From contig JAILQN010000221.1 of NCBI GenBank assembly GCA_024699005.1, positions 1 to 14,255 on the forward strand: a DNA stretch of 14,255 nucleotides, read 5' to 3'. Below are positions 1 to 5,624 of this stretch, piece after piece; within the stretch, counting starts at the first letter, position 1, and the number at the start of each line of letters is the position of its first letter. Origin of the DNA: Clostridia bacterium. GTDB lineage: Bacteria; Bacillota_A; Clostridia; Oscillospirales; Acutalibacteraceae. The position numbers and the translations under genes are program-made. The notes under the pieces are model-generated. The model made no database searches, was not told the DNA's origin, and saw nothing but the letters and a program-made list of their open reading frames with translations.

Positions 1-475
1 CGAGCCCGTCCACCGGTTCGTCGAGCAGCAGGACTTCGGGACGCGCGCTTATCGCCAGCAGGAACGCCGCCTGTTTGCGCATGCCGCGCGACATCCGGAG
101 AATATCTTTCTTAACGTCTATGGCCGGGAAGGATTCTGCCAGCCTGCCGAACGTCTCCTTATCGAAGGAGGGATACATCCCCGCGTAGAAATCACTCATT
201 TCAAGCGCGTTCATACCGCCCGGAACGTAAACGTCGTCCGGGATGAACACGATATTCCGCTTGGTTTCGCGGTTCTCGTAAACCGGCTGACCGCCGACAG
301 TCACCTCTCCGGAATCCGCGCGGTATATGCCCGCGATATGATTCAGCACCGTGGTCTTGCCCGCGCCGTTCGGTCCTACTAACCCGGTCACCGAGCCTGC
401 CGGAACCGTAAACGACGCATCCGACAGCGCCTGAAAGCCGTCAAAGCTCTTGTTCAGGTTTTTTACCTCAATCAT
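1..475 (-). CDS. ABC transporter ATP-binding protein (partial, runs off window start)
   Basis: This gene reads from ATG at 475 down to the window edge, giving 158 codons of an ABC-transporter nucleotide-binding subunit; the C-terminus is missing. Visible motifs are Walker A GPNGAGKT (residues 34-41), the signature MSRGMRKQ (128-135), Walker B VLLLDEP (148-154) and the beginning of the D-loop (VDGL). At the expected Q-loop the sequence reads FIPDD, so the usual glutamine is absent; this also occurs in YtrB-like exporters. The start overlaps the end of the upstream GntR gene by 8 bp (ATGATTGA), with GGGAGGTG about 9 bases before the ATG, which points to translational coupling. The ATPase would couple ATP hydrolysis to a membrane permease, presumably encoded next, outside the window. 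The pairing with a YtrA-type regulator suggests export or envelope-stress function, but the substrate cannot be told. Confidence 0.93.
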   Translation of the reverse strand, partial: MIEVKNLNKSFDGFQALSDASFTVPAGSVTGLVGPNGAGKTTVLNHIAGIYRADSGEVTVGGQPVYENRETKRNIVFIPDDVYVPGGMNALEMSDFYAGMYPSFDKETFGRLAESFPAIDVKKDILRMSRGMRKQAAFLLAISARPEVLLLDEPVDGL

Positions 476-845
476 CTGCCTGCACCTCCCTGTTTATACC
501 GTTAAGTCTTTCCGCGAGTTCCGACGGTTTTACGCCGCGGTAGATAAGCTTCGCAGCGCACTCGTCGTAGCGCTTAAGCAGACCGTCAAGCTCCGCGTCG
601 GTCGCGGCGCGCTCACCGCTTACGAAAGAACCTTTGCCGGCGACGCGATAGATGTAGCCCTCGTTCTCCAGCTCCCTGTAAGCGCTCTGTATGGTGTTGG
701 GATTGATAGACAGCTGCGCCGCCAGCTCCCTGACGCTGGGCAGCTGCTCGTCGGCTTTGAGCGCCCCGGTTATGATAAGGCGTATAAAGCCCTCCTTGAC
801 CTGCCCGTAAATGGGCGTGGGGTCGCGATAGTTTATGCTTATCAA
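468..845 (-). CDS. GntR-family transcriptional regulator, YtrA subfamily
   Basis: This 125-residue protein is a short GntR regulator. Residues 8-75 form the winged helix-turn-helix: PIYGQVKEGFIRLI, then LKADEQLPSVRELA, then INPNTIQSAYRELENEGYI and the wing GKGSFV. Only about 45 residues follow, with no effector-binding FCD or UTRA domain, which is the hallmark of the YtrA subfamily, whose members usually repress a co-transcribed ABC exporter. The start is a TTG at 845, chosen because AGGAGG lies 9 bases upstream (855-860) and residues ISINYRD directly after it are typical of family N-termini. It is the first gene of an operon with the ABC ATPase. A consensus promoter and an inverted repeat lie upstream, so autoregulation is likely. 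The inducer is unknown. Confidence 0.93.
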   Translation of the reverse strand: MISINYRDPTPIYGQVKEGFIRLIITGALKADEQLPSVRELAAQLSINPNTIQSAYRELENEGYIYRVAGKGSFVSGERAATDAELDGLLKRYDECAAKLIYRGVKPSELAERLNGINREVQADD

Positions 846-869
846 ATAGATCCGCCTCCTGTCTGTTTG

Positions 870-896
870 AACTGTATCATTTGTGTTAGTACAGTT
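870..896. promoter_or_regulatory. Inverted repeat, putative GntR operator
   Basis: AACTGTA (870-876) and TACAGTT (890-896) form a perfect 7-bp inverted repeat with a 13-base spacer. It lies directly after the -10 box of the GntR-ABC promoter and before the start codon, where a bound dimer would block transcription. Widely spaced TGTA...TACA palindromes near the promoter are typical of YtrA-type sites. Binding is inferred. Confidence 0.6.
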
Positions 897-898
897 GT

Positions 899-927
899 AT
901 TATATGAATTAATTCCGGTTTTGTCAA
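899..927 (-). promoter_or_regulatory. Sigma-A promoter of the GntR-ABC operon
   Basis: On the minus strand, TTGACA (922-927) and TATAAT (899-904) are separated by 17 bases, a perfect match to the vegetative consensus. It drives the GntR gene (start 845). Such a strong promoter makes sense for a repressed operon. Confidence 0.85.
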
Positions 928-940
928 GTGTTTTTTTAAG

Positions 941-961
941 CGAACAGCAAACAGTGAACAG
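941..961. repeat. Heptanucleotide array, three units (inverted orientation)
   Basis: Three consecutive 7-base units ending in ACAG (CGAACAG, CAAACAG, TGAACAG). Read on the minus strand they are CTGTTYR units, the same as the array at 1108-1138 in inverted orientation. The minus-strand sequence just before the array (ATCTGCC) also resembles the head of the copies at 1021 and 1093. Confidence 0.7.
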
Positions 962-1020
962 CGTGCGGGGCAGATTACGGCAACAATCAGCAAGTACCGT
1001 GCGAATGCGAACAATGAAAT

Positions 1021-1058
1021 CTGCCGATCAAAGAACTGTCACCTGTTACCTGTCACCT
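1021..1058. repeat. Direct repeat head plus heptanucleotide array, copy 1
   Basis: CTGCCGATCAAAGAACTGT (1021-1039) is followed in register by CTGTCAC, CTGTTAC and CTGTCAC (1036-1056). A near copy of the 19-base head (16 of 19 bases identical) occurs 72 bases later at 1093, again running into a heptad array. Confidence 0.7.
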
Positions 1059-1092
1059 ATATAAACTGTTATCAAAACTGAATAGAAGAAAG

Positions 1093-1138
1093 CTGCCGAA
1101 CGAAGAACTGTTTGCTGTTCACTGTTCACTGTTCACTG
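1093..1138. repeat. Direct repeat head plus heptanucleotide array, copy 2
   Basis: CTGCCGAACGAAGAACTGT (1093-1111) leads into CTGTTTG (1108-1114) and then three exact CTGTTCA units (1115-1135) plus CTG. The array ends at the T-tract side of the terminator of the 3D-domain gene. No coding function is apparent for 931-1138. Confidence 0.75.
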
Positions 1139-1172
1139 AAAAAAAGACCGGGAAACCGCAGTTTCCCGTGTC
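1139..1172 (-). terminator. Rho-independent terminator of the 3D-domain gene
   Basis: Read on the minus strand, a GAC plus CGGGAAAC arm pairs with GTTTCCCG plus GTC around a 4-base loop (1146-1172, one unpaired A), followed by seven T residues (complement of 1139-1145). It begins 18 bases past the stop codon at 1191. Confidence 0.85.
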
Positions 1173-1190
1173 TGTAAAAATAACTTTGCC

Positions 1191-1979
1191 TTAATTCAAA
1201 ACGTAAATCGTCGCGCCGCGGACGCCCCACCAGTCGCACTCCGATTCGGACCACATATAGAGGTCCGCCACGGGAGCGTTGTCCCAGTAGATGAACCCGC
1301 CGGTGTCTGCAGCTATGCCGTAACCGTAAACGGTGCCGTCGTACGCCACTATCCAGAGCCTGGAACCGTACGGGATGATCCTCGGATTGACCGCTACTAT
1401 ACCAGGATAAACGCCGGTGCCTGTAGATGTGATATATCCGCTCGCGTACGCGGTGGTTTTGCCGCTTACGGTATAGGAATAGTTGAGCGGGATGCCGTTT
1501 TCGTCAAATCTGATATAGTCCGGAACGGCAATCGTGGAGATCTGCCCCCAACCAAGGTCGGAAAAACTGAAATCCGTAGGCGGGATGATAATCTCCTCTA
1601 TTACGTTTTTGCTGCGGGACTTTATCTTGCCGCCGTTGCCGTTTTTGAACTTCAGCATGGACTCAAACGTCATGATCGCGGAATGAAGAAAATCAAGTCT
1701 TTCCTTTTCTGCAATCTCCTCCGCGCTCGGCGGTGTAAAATCATGACCTGACTGTTTAAGGATCGACCATTCCGCGTCGCTCTGCTCTCCGGATGAGATC
1801 GTAAATGCCGCAGGTTTATCCTTTGCCGCGGCATCGGCTGCCGAAACAACAAGGATCGTCTGAACACTTATCACGGCTGAGAGGAATATCGCAAGCAGAG
1901 ACATCGCGATGGTGAGCGCGATCCTCCCCCTGTGCCGGTCAATGTATTCAGCCAGCGACTGAATAAATTTATTTCGCAT
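1191..1979 (-). CDS. Membrane-anchored 3D-domain protein (putative peptidoglycan lytic enzyme)
   Basis: This 262-residue protein has a basic N-terminus, one membrane segment (about residues 20-46), a low-complexity extracellular stretch with charged and proline-containing parts (50-165), and a C-terminal 3D domain (about 170-262). The 3D domain is a double-psi beta-barrel related to MltA lytic transglycosylases and to the C-termini of Rpf/YabE-like proteins, so a role in peptidoglycan cleavage at the cell surface is likely. The three family aspartate positions are visible: VNPRIIPYG (Asn198 in place of the first Asp), GIAADTGG (Asp225) and VADLYM (Asp239). Two Cys-free barrel motifs, YPGIVAVNPR and WGVRGATIYVLN, bracket the domain. 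The ATG at 1979 is preceded by AAAGGAGTG. It is a single-gene unit with its own promoter and terminator, divergent from the ylxM-ffh operon. Confidence 0.85.
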   Translation of the reverse strand: MRNKFIQSLAEYIDRHRGRIALTIAMSLLAIFLSAVISVQTILVVSAADAAAKDKPAAFTISSGEQSDAEWSILKQSGHDFTPPSAEEIAEKERLDFLHSAIMTFESMLKFKNGNGGKIKSRSKNVIEEIIIPPTDFSFSDLGWGQISTIAVPDYIRFDENGIPLNYSYTVSGKTTAYASGYITSTGTGVYPGIVAVNPRIIPYGSRLWIVAYDGTVYGYGIAADTGGFIYWDNAPVADLYMWSESECDWWGVRGATIYVLN

Positions 1980-1998
1980 TAAAACACTCCTTTTTTAC

Positions 1999-2018
1999 GT
2001 CCGCGAAAGTGTGCGGAC
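1999..2018 (-). other. Leader hairpin before the 3D-domain gene
   Basis: GTCCGC (1999-2004) and GCGGAC (2013-2018) form a perfect 6-bp stem with an 8-base loop, ending about 9 bases before the Shine-Dalgarno of the 3D-domain gene in its 5' leader. It could stabilise the message or modulate translation. It matches no riboswitch class I know. Confidence 0.45.
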
Positions 2019-2039
2019 AGGCAGGCGAAAGTCTTCAGT

Positions 2040-2068
2040 ATTATATTCAGTATAATAGCATAAGTCAA
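2040..2068 (-). promoter_or_regulatory. Promoter of the 3D-domain gene
   Basis: Minus-strand TTGACT (2063-2068) and TATAAT (2040-2045), 17 bases apart, lie about 60 bases before the ATG at 1979. Confidence 0.8.
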
Positions 2069-2076
2069 GTATGGTC

Positions 2077-2097
2077 TTTTGTGAGTTTTTCACAAAA
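2077..2097. promoter_or_regulatory. Perfect inverted repeat between divergent promoters
   Basis: TTTTGTGA (2077-2084) and TCACAAAA (2090-2097) are perfect 8-bp arms around a 5-base GTTTT spacer, upstream of the -35 of the 3D-domain gene. It could be an operator; it is not followed by a clear T-tract, so a terminator is less likely. The rest of 2098-2290 is AT-rich DNA without a gene. Confidence 0.4.
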
Positions 2098-2167
2098 CCC
2101 CAAAAAAGCAAAATGCAGATTTTCGCTTATCTTGGGATTTGCATACTATATTTAGGATTATTTCCAT

Positions 2168-2191
2168 TTTTTGGCATTTATTTTTGGCATT
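2168..2191. repeat. Short direct repeat, 13-bp period
   Basis: TTTTTGGCATT occurs at 2168-2178 and again at 2181-2191. It sits about 100 bases upstream of the ylxM promoter in AT-rich intergenic DNA. Function unknown; it could be a regulator site or chance in T-rich sequence. Confidence 0.4.
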
Positions 2192-2290
2192 AATAACAGA
2201 ATTGTCATAAAAACCATGTTAAATTGACATTTTACTCCCTTTTTTAGACAAACAAATCAAATGATCTACGAAAAATAAGTAATTTTCCCC

Positions 2291-2319
2291 TTGACATTCC
2301 GTTCCCGGGGTTGTATAAT
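2291..2319 (+). promoter_or_regulatory. Sigma-A promoter of the ylxM-ffh-rpsP-khpA operon
   Basis: TTGACA (2291-2296) and TATAAT (2314-2319) are spaced by 17 bases, a perfect consensus promoter. The expected transcription start is near 2326. Confidence 0.88.
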
Positions 2320-2325
2320 CCTCTT

Positions 2326-2349
2326 CTGTAAAGATAAAAACCTTTACAG
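2326..2349 (+). other. Hairpin at the 5' end of the ylxM-ffh transcript
   Basis: CTGTAAAG (2326-2333) and CTTTACAG (2342-2349) pair perfectly around an 8-base loop. The first arm begins where transcription should start, seven bases after the -10 box, so the message would begin with this stem. As DNA it could equally be an operator palindrome. Confidence 0.55.
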
Positions 2350-2363
2350 TCAGGAGTGAACAC

Positions 2364-2729
2364 ATGGCGAAAAACCTCGACATCATCCTGCTTCTTGATG
2401 TTTACGGCAGTTTGCTGACCGACAAACAGCGGGACTTTATATCTTATTATTACGACGAGGATCTTTCCCTTGCCGAGATCGCCGAGAACAGCGGCATCAG
2501 CCGTCAGGGTGTACGCGACGCGATAAAACGGGCGGAGACGCAGCTTCTGGATCTGGAAGACAAGCTCGGGATTCTGCGCAAATCAAAAGCCCTCAACAAT
2601 TCCCTGAACGGGATAATATCATACGCCGACACTATTTACAACGAGAATTTAAACGGCGCGCTCTCCCCGGTCATCAACGATATGACAGTCAGAATCAGAT
2701 CACTTTGTGAGGATCTTATCAACGAATAA
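2364..2729 (+). CDS. ylxM: YlxM family DNA-binding protein (UPF0122), SRP operon
   Basis: This 121-residue protein belongs to the UPF0122/YlxM family, small sigma-like helix-turn-helix proteins encoded immediately before ffh in Firmicutes. The LLLDVYGSLLTDKQ start and YYDEDLSLAEIAE region (about residues 10-40) are characteristic, and SGISRQGVRDAIKRAE (43-58) is the recognition helix region. The tail (65-121) is predicted helical. In streptococci YlxM has been reported to bind SRP components and modulate Ffh; in other species it is a putative regulator. The ATG at 2364 follows AGGAGTG (2352-2358). The gene ends 21 bases before ffh and shares its promoter. Confidence 0.93.
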   Translation: MAKNLDIILLLDVYGSLLTDKQRDFISYYYDEDLSLAEIAENSGISRQGVRDAIKRAETQLLDLEDKLGILRKSKALNNSLNGIISYADTIYNENLNGALSPVINDMTVRIRSLCEDLINE

Positions 2730-2750
2730 AACGATGAGAGGTGACACAGC

Positions 2751-4094
2751 ATGGCATTTGAAGGTCTTTCCGACCGTCTGGAAAACGCCTTTAAAAAGCT
2801 GAAGAGCAAAGGCAGTCTTACCGAAGCAGACGTTAAAGAAGCTATGCGCGAGGTCCGCCTCGCCCTGCTGGAGGCCGACGTCAGCTACAAAGTCGCAAAA
2901 GATTTTACCGCTTCCGTGACCGCGAAGGCCATAGGCGCCAAGGTAATGGAGAGCCTGACTCCGGCTCAGATGGTCATAAAGATCGTCAATGAGGAGCTGA
3001 CCGCTCTTATGGGCGGCACGCAGTCAAGGCTTGCTTCCGCCGCTCACCCGCCGACAATAGTCATGATGTGCGGACTTCAGGGTTCCGGTAAAACGACTCA
3101 CTGCGCCAAGATCGCCAAACGGCTCAAGGCCAACGGGCACCGCCCGCTGCTGGTGGCGTGCGATATTTACCGTCCGGCGGCTATCAAACAGCTGCAGATC
3201 GTGGGCGGACAAGCCGACGTACCGGTCTTTGAAATGGGCACGGCAAACCCCGTCTCGATCGCGAAAGAAGGCGTACGTCTCGCCAAAGACAAAGGCTACG
3301 ATTACGTTTTCCTTGATACGGCTGGTCGTCTGCACATAGACCAGGAGCTGATGAACGAGCTGAAGAACATCAAGTCCGAGGTCCATCCGCACGAGATACT
3401 GCTCGTGGTCGACTCAATGACCGGTCAGGACGCCGTAAACGTGGCGCAGACATTCAACGACACTCTGGGCATCGACGGCCTCGTGCTGACCAAGCTGGAC
3501 GGCGATACCCGCGGCGGCGCCGCGCTGTCCGCAAGGGCAATAACCGGCAAGCCGATCAAGTTTGTCGGTATAGGCGAGAAGCTGGACGATCTGGACGTGT
3601 TCCACCCGGACAGGATGGCGTCAAGGATCCTCGGCATGGGCGACGTGCTTTCCCTTATAGAAAAGGCAGAGCAGACCCTTGATGAGAAAAAGGCTCTCGA
3701 GCTGGAAGAGAAGCTTCGCCGCAACCGCTTCGACCTGAACGATCTTATGTCTCAGCTTGAAGAGGTCAGGAAGATGGGTTCCATGAAGGACCTTCTTTCC
3801 ATGATACCGGGCGTCGGCAAAAAGATAAAGGACGCCGATATCGACGACCGTCAGCTCGACAAGACCCGCGCCATCATCCTTTCCATGACGCCAAAAGAAA
3901 GGACGCATCCCGAGATCCTTAACGCCTCGCGCAAAAAGAGGGTCGCCGCGGGCTGCGGCATGAAGGTAGAAGACGTCAACCGCCTGCTCACGCAGTACAA
4001 ACAGATGCAGAAGATGTTCAGGCAGCTGAACGGCGGCGGCAAGAAAGGAAGACGCCAGATGCGCGATATGCAGCAGTTTATGGGGGGATTTTAA
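2751..4094 (+). CDS. ffh: Signal recognition particle protein Ffh (SRP54)
   Basis: Ffh is the SRP GTPase that binds SRP RNA and signal sequences of nascent membrane and secreted proteins and docks on FtsY. The 447 residues match the usual length. The N domain (1-85) is followed by the G domain with G1 GLQGSGKT (108-115), DTAGR (189-193), and TKLDGD (247-252) with RGGAALS after it, then GVGEKLDDL-like GIGEKLDDL. The M domain (about 300-435) is methionine-rich and carries the RNA-binding helix-turn-helix around SMTPKERTHPEIL and the basic, Met-rich end KMFRQLNGGGKKG. GAGAGGTGA precedes the ATG at 2751. The SRP RNA partner is encoded in the same window at about 14126. The TAA stop overlaps the first unit of a heptanucleotide array. 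Confidence 0.98.
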   Translation: MAFEGLSDRLENAFKKLKSKGSLTEADVKEAMREVRLALLEADVSYKVAKDFTASVTAKAIGAKVMESLTPAQMVIKIVNEELTALMGGTQSRLASAAHPPTIVMMCGLQGSGKTTHCAKIAKRLKANGHRPLLVACDIYRPAAIKQLQIVGGQADVPVFEMGTANPVSIAKEGVRLAKDKGYDYVFLDTAGRLHIDQELMNELKNIKSEVHPHEILLVVDSMTGQDAVNVAQTFNDTLGIDGLVLTKLDGDTRGGAALSARAITGKPIKFVGIGEKLDDLDVFHPDRMASRILGMGDVLSLIEKAEQTLDEKKALELEEKLRRNRFDLNDLMSQLEEVRKMGSMKDLLSMIPGVGKKIKDADIDDRQLDKTRAIILSMTPKERTHPEILNASRKKRVAAGCGMKVEDVNRLLTQYKQMQKMFRQLNGGGKKGRRQMRDMQQFMGGF

Positions 4095-4123
4095 GTTCCA
4101 AGTTCCAAGTTCCAAGTTCTAAG
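4093..4123. repeat. Heptanucleotide array after ffh
   Basis: AAGTTCC is repeated three times exactly (4093-4113), then AAGTTCT (4114-4120) and AAG. The array starts inside the ffh stop codon and occupies the first third of the ffh-rpsP gap, inside an active operon. Confidence 0.85.
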
Positions 4124-4188
4124 AAATCACACGCTGTTTAAGCTATTTATAGCAAAACATATATTATCAAACACAGGAGGACAAACAC

Positions 4189-4431
4189 ATGGCAGTCAAA
4201 ATCAGACTTCGCAGAATGGGCGCGAAAAAGGCGCCGTTTTACCGTATCGTCGTAGCCGACTCCAGATACCCGCGTGACGGCAGGTTCATCGAAGAGATCG
4301 GTTATTATGATCCCACCAAGGAACCGTCGGTCGTAAAGGTCGACGCCGATGCGGTAAAGAAGTGGATAGGCAACGGCGCTCAGCCGACAGACACTGTCCG
4401 CGCGCTGCTCAAAAAACAGGGGATCATCTGA
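4189..4431 (+). CDS. rpsP: 30S ribosomal protein bS16
   Basis: bS16 is an assembly protein of the 30S subunit body that contacts 16S rRNA. The 80 residues match the short Firmicutes form. Diagnostic segments are [20 protein letters not shown] at the start, [22 protein letters not shown] in the middle and the [18 protein letters not shown] end. A strong AGGAGG lies 9 bases before the ATG. It sits 94 bases after ffh and 90 bases before khpA, the conserved Firmicutes order; a heptad array fills part of the gap to ffh. I saw no convincing separate promoter, although the AT-rich gap could hold one. Confidence 0.98.
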   Translation: MAVKIRLRRMGAKKAPFYRIVVADSRYPRDGRFIEEIGYYDPTKEPSVVKVDADAVKKWIGNGAQPTDTVRALLKKQGII

Positions 4432-4521
4432 CCTGGCTTCGGGAACCGATAATCAAAAACAATCAGATCGGCTGTATCCAGCAAAAAAAACGATTCAATC
4501 CATTAAGGGGAGGAAATTATA

Positions 4522-4755
4522 ATGGAAGAATTATTAAAGGCAATGATCGTAGGTCTTGTGGACGATCCGGCTGCCATCGTGGTTGACGGCGGCGAAACAG
4601 ACGAGGAAGGTCTCACCACCTATCACATCCACGTCGCTCCGGACGATATGGGCAGGGTCATCGGCAAGGAAGGCCGCATAGCAAAGGCCATCAGAACAGT
4701 CGCAAGGGCTGTCGCCAACCGCAAGGGACTTAGGGTCAAGGTCGACATCGACTGA
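4522..4755 (+). CDS. khpA: KH-domain RNA-binding protein KhpA (YlqC)
   Basis: This 77-residue protein is essentially one KH domain, the KhpA/YlqC family encoded after rpsP in Firmicutes. The GKEG loop (residues 48-51) within MGRVIGKEGRIAKAIRTV is the RNA-binding GXXG signature, followed by the RTVARAVANRKG helix and the RVKVDID strand. In streptococci KhpA forms a heterodimer with KhpB/Jag and affects cell elongation and RNA metabolism. GGGGAGG precedes the ATG at 4522 by about 8 bases. In many Firmicutes rimM, trmD and rplS follow; here a terminator comes 15 bases after the stop, so the operon ends. Confidence 0.95.
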   Translation: MEELLKAMIVGLVDDPAAIVVDGGETDEEGLTTYHIHVAPDDMGRVIGKEGRIAKAIRTVARAVANRKGLRVKVDID

Positions 4756-4770
4756 TTCCCGGACGTTATA

Positions 4771-4804
4771 AAACAGACACGGCACGCGCCGCGTCTGTTT
4801 TTTT
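4771..4804 (+). terminator. Rho-independent terminator of the ylxM-ffh-rpsP-khpA operon
   Basis: AAACAGAC and CGGC (4771-4783) pair with GCCG and GTCTGTTT (4788-4800) around ACGC, with one A/C mismatch, followed by a T-run to 4804. Confidence 0.92.
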
Positions 4805-4838
4805 GAGTGCTGAGATCTGACCGTTGAGTTTTGATCAG
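4804..4838. repeat. Degenerate heptad array (TGA every 7 bases)
   Basis: Five consecutive 7-base units start with TGA: TGAGTGC, TGAGATC, TGACCGT, TGAGTTT, TGATCAG. The array directly follows the operon terminator. Its first ten bases, TGAGTGCTGA, match the TGAGTGYTGA core also found at 5666 and 13133. Confidence 0.6.
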
Positions 4839-5119
4839 GATCGCTTATGCCGACGGAAATCAATCTGTTGATAAAAATACCGCAGCTTTTCGCGAAGAGA
4901 CAGTTTTACTACATCCGTCACGGTCTTCTGCAGAGCCGCCTCCTTCAAAGACGGAGGTTAATCAATGTCCCTCCCCCGAGGAATAAGATGCAAATCCGAT
5001 TAAGGAATATGGTATTCCAAAGATTGACACGCATAGTGCCCGCGTCGGTGAAAACAGCGTCGGAAATAAGACCGATACTCTCTGCAACATAGTTCGCAAT
5101 GATCGAGACCTCGTCGGAT
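4839..5119. other. Gene-free stretch with tandem hairpins
   Basis: I find no gene here with a convincing start or protein family. It contains CGG-TCT / AGA-G-CCG (4921-4938) immediately followed by CCTCC / GGAGG (4939-4957, loop TTCAAAGAC), and further on a perfect GGAATA-TGG-TATTCC hairpin (5004-5018). The CCTCCTTCAAAGACGGAGG hairpin and the preceding ATCCGTCACGG resemble dispersed intergenic repeats common in gut Firmicutes, as I recall them; a genome search would be needed to confirm this. Transcripts of the dockerin gene would run into this region on the minus strand. Confidence 0.45.
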
Positions 5120-5422
5120 TCACGGGAAGAAGAAATCGCCATAAAGCAGGTTTTCAAGCTTTGCGGATTTGCGAAGGATCAGTCTTGCATCGTCTGCAGT
5201 TATCCGGTTGTCGTTATTGGCATCCGCCTGTAAAAGCGGCAGGGAGGGTCCCAATCCGGCAGAGGATCGAAGTATCGAACGGGCATCATCTGCGGTGAGC
5301 CTTTTATCGCCGTCGACATCGCCGAGCATATAGTCCGGATCGTTCTCCGCAAAAACAAGCGGAGCGGTCACGAGCACACAAAGCGTCAGTATGACTGACA
5401 TGATTCTTTTTAACTGTTTCAT
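5120..5422 (-). CDS. Secreted single-dockerin protein
   Basis: This 100-residue protein has a signal peptide (about residues 1-25, basic KQLKR then a hydrophobic core ending VFA) and then little but a type I dockerin. Two calcium-binding repeats are visible: DVDGDKRLTADD (about 35-46) and DANNDNRITADD (about 67-78), each followed by the family helix ARSILRSSAGL or ARLILRKSAKLE. Dockerins bind cohesin modules and usually attach an enzyme to a scaffold. Here no enzyme or other module is present; the protein ends 20 residues after the second loop. The ATG at 5422 has AAGGAGAT upstream. The likely promoter, at 5593-5620, shares a copied element with the LytTR regulator promoter. It might be a free adaptor or competitor for cohesins, or a degraded remnant of a larger gene. 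Confidence 0.85.
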   Translation of the reverse strand: MKQLKRIMSVILTLCVLVTAPLVFAENDPDYMLGDVDGDKRLTADDARSILRSSAGLGPSLPLLQADANNDNRITADDARLILRKSAKLENLLYGDFFFP

Positions 5423-5497
5423 TACAGTATCTCCTTTCTGTCAACAATAATAATCATTATAGAGTTGATAACGGACAGCTGAAATGGTTTTTGATAT

Positions 5498-5530
5498 TTA
5501 TCTGATTGTTGTTTGTAATGTGTTTTTCAT
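5498..5530 (-). CDS. Possible 10-residue leader peptide
   Basis: In the long leader of the dockerin gene, AAAGGAG (5541-5547) is followed after 10 bases by ATG and the codons for MKNTLQTTIR, then TAA. The ribosome site is as good as those of the real genes here, so it may be translated, but so short a reading frame can arise by chance or be the remnant of a lost gene start. No regulatory amino-acid run is evident. Confidence 0.3.
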   Translation of the reverse strand: MKNTLQTTIR

Positions 5531-5592
5531 TTTAAAAACACTCCTTTCATATTATCAGGTTGCGCCGGACGCAATTACCGTTCGCACTTCCG

Positions 5593-5620
5593 ATTATACC
5601 GACACAAAAACCGATTTCAA
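5593..5620 (-). promoter_or_regulatory. Promoter of the dockerin gene
   Basis: Minus-strand TTGAAA (5615-5620) and TATAAT (5593-5598) are 16 bases apart. The spacing, the weak -35 and the upstream element match the LytTR-gene promoter. The leader to the dockerin ATG is about 165 bases and begins with a TTGCG / CGCAA hairpin (5560-5574). Confidence 0.65.
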
Positions 5621-5624
5621 CAGT

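Noticed and set aside
450..1064. 204-codon plus-strand open frame
   Set aside because: It lies opposite the GntR gene and its promoter and continues through the heptad repeats; no ribosome site and no family-like sequence.
1021..1138. CRISPR array
   Set aside because: Repeats are 7-base tandems with no unique spacers, and no cas gene is present.
4847..5092. 81-codon plus-strand frame
   Set aside because: It runs through hairpin elements, has no ribosome site or recognisable family and is probably chance in repeat-derived DNA.
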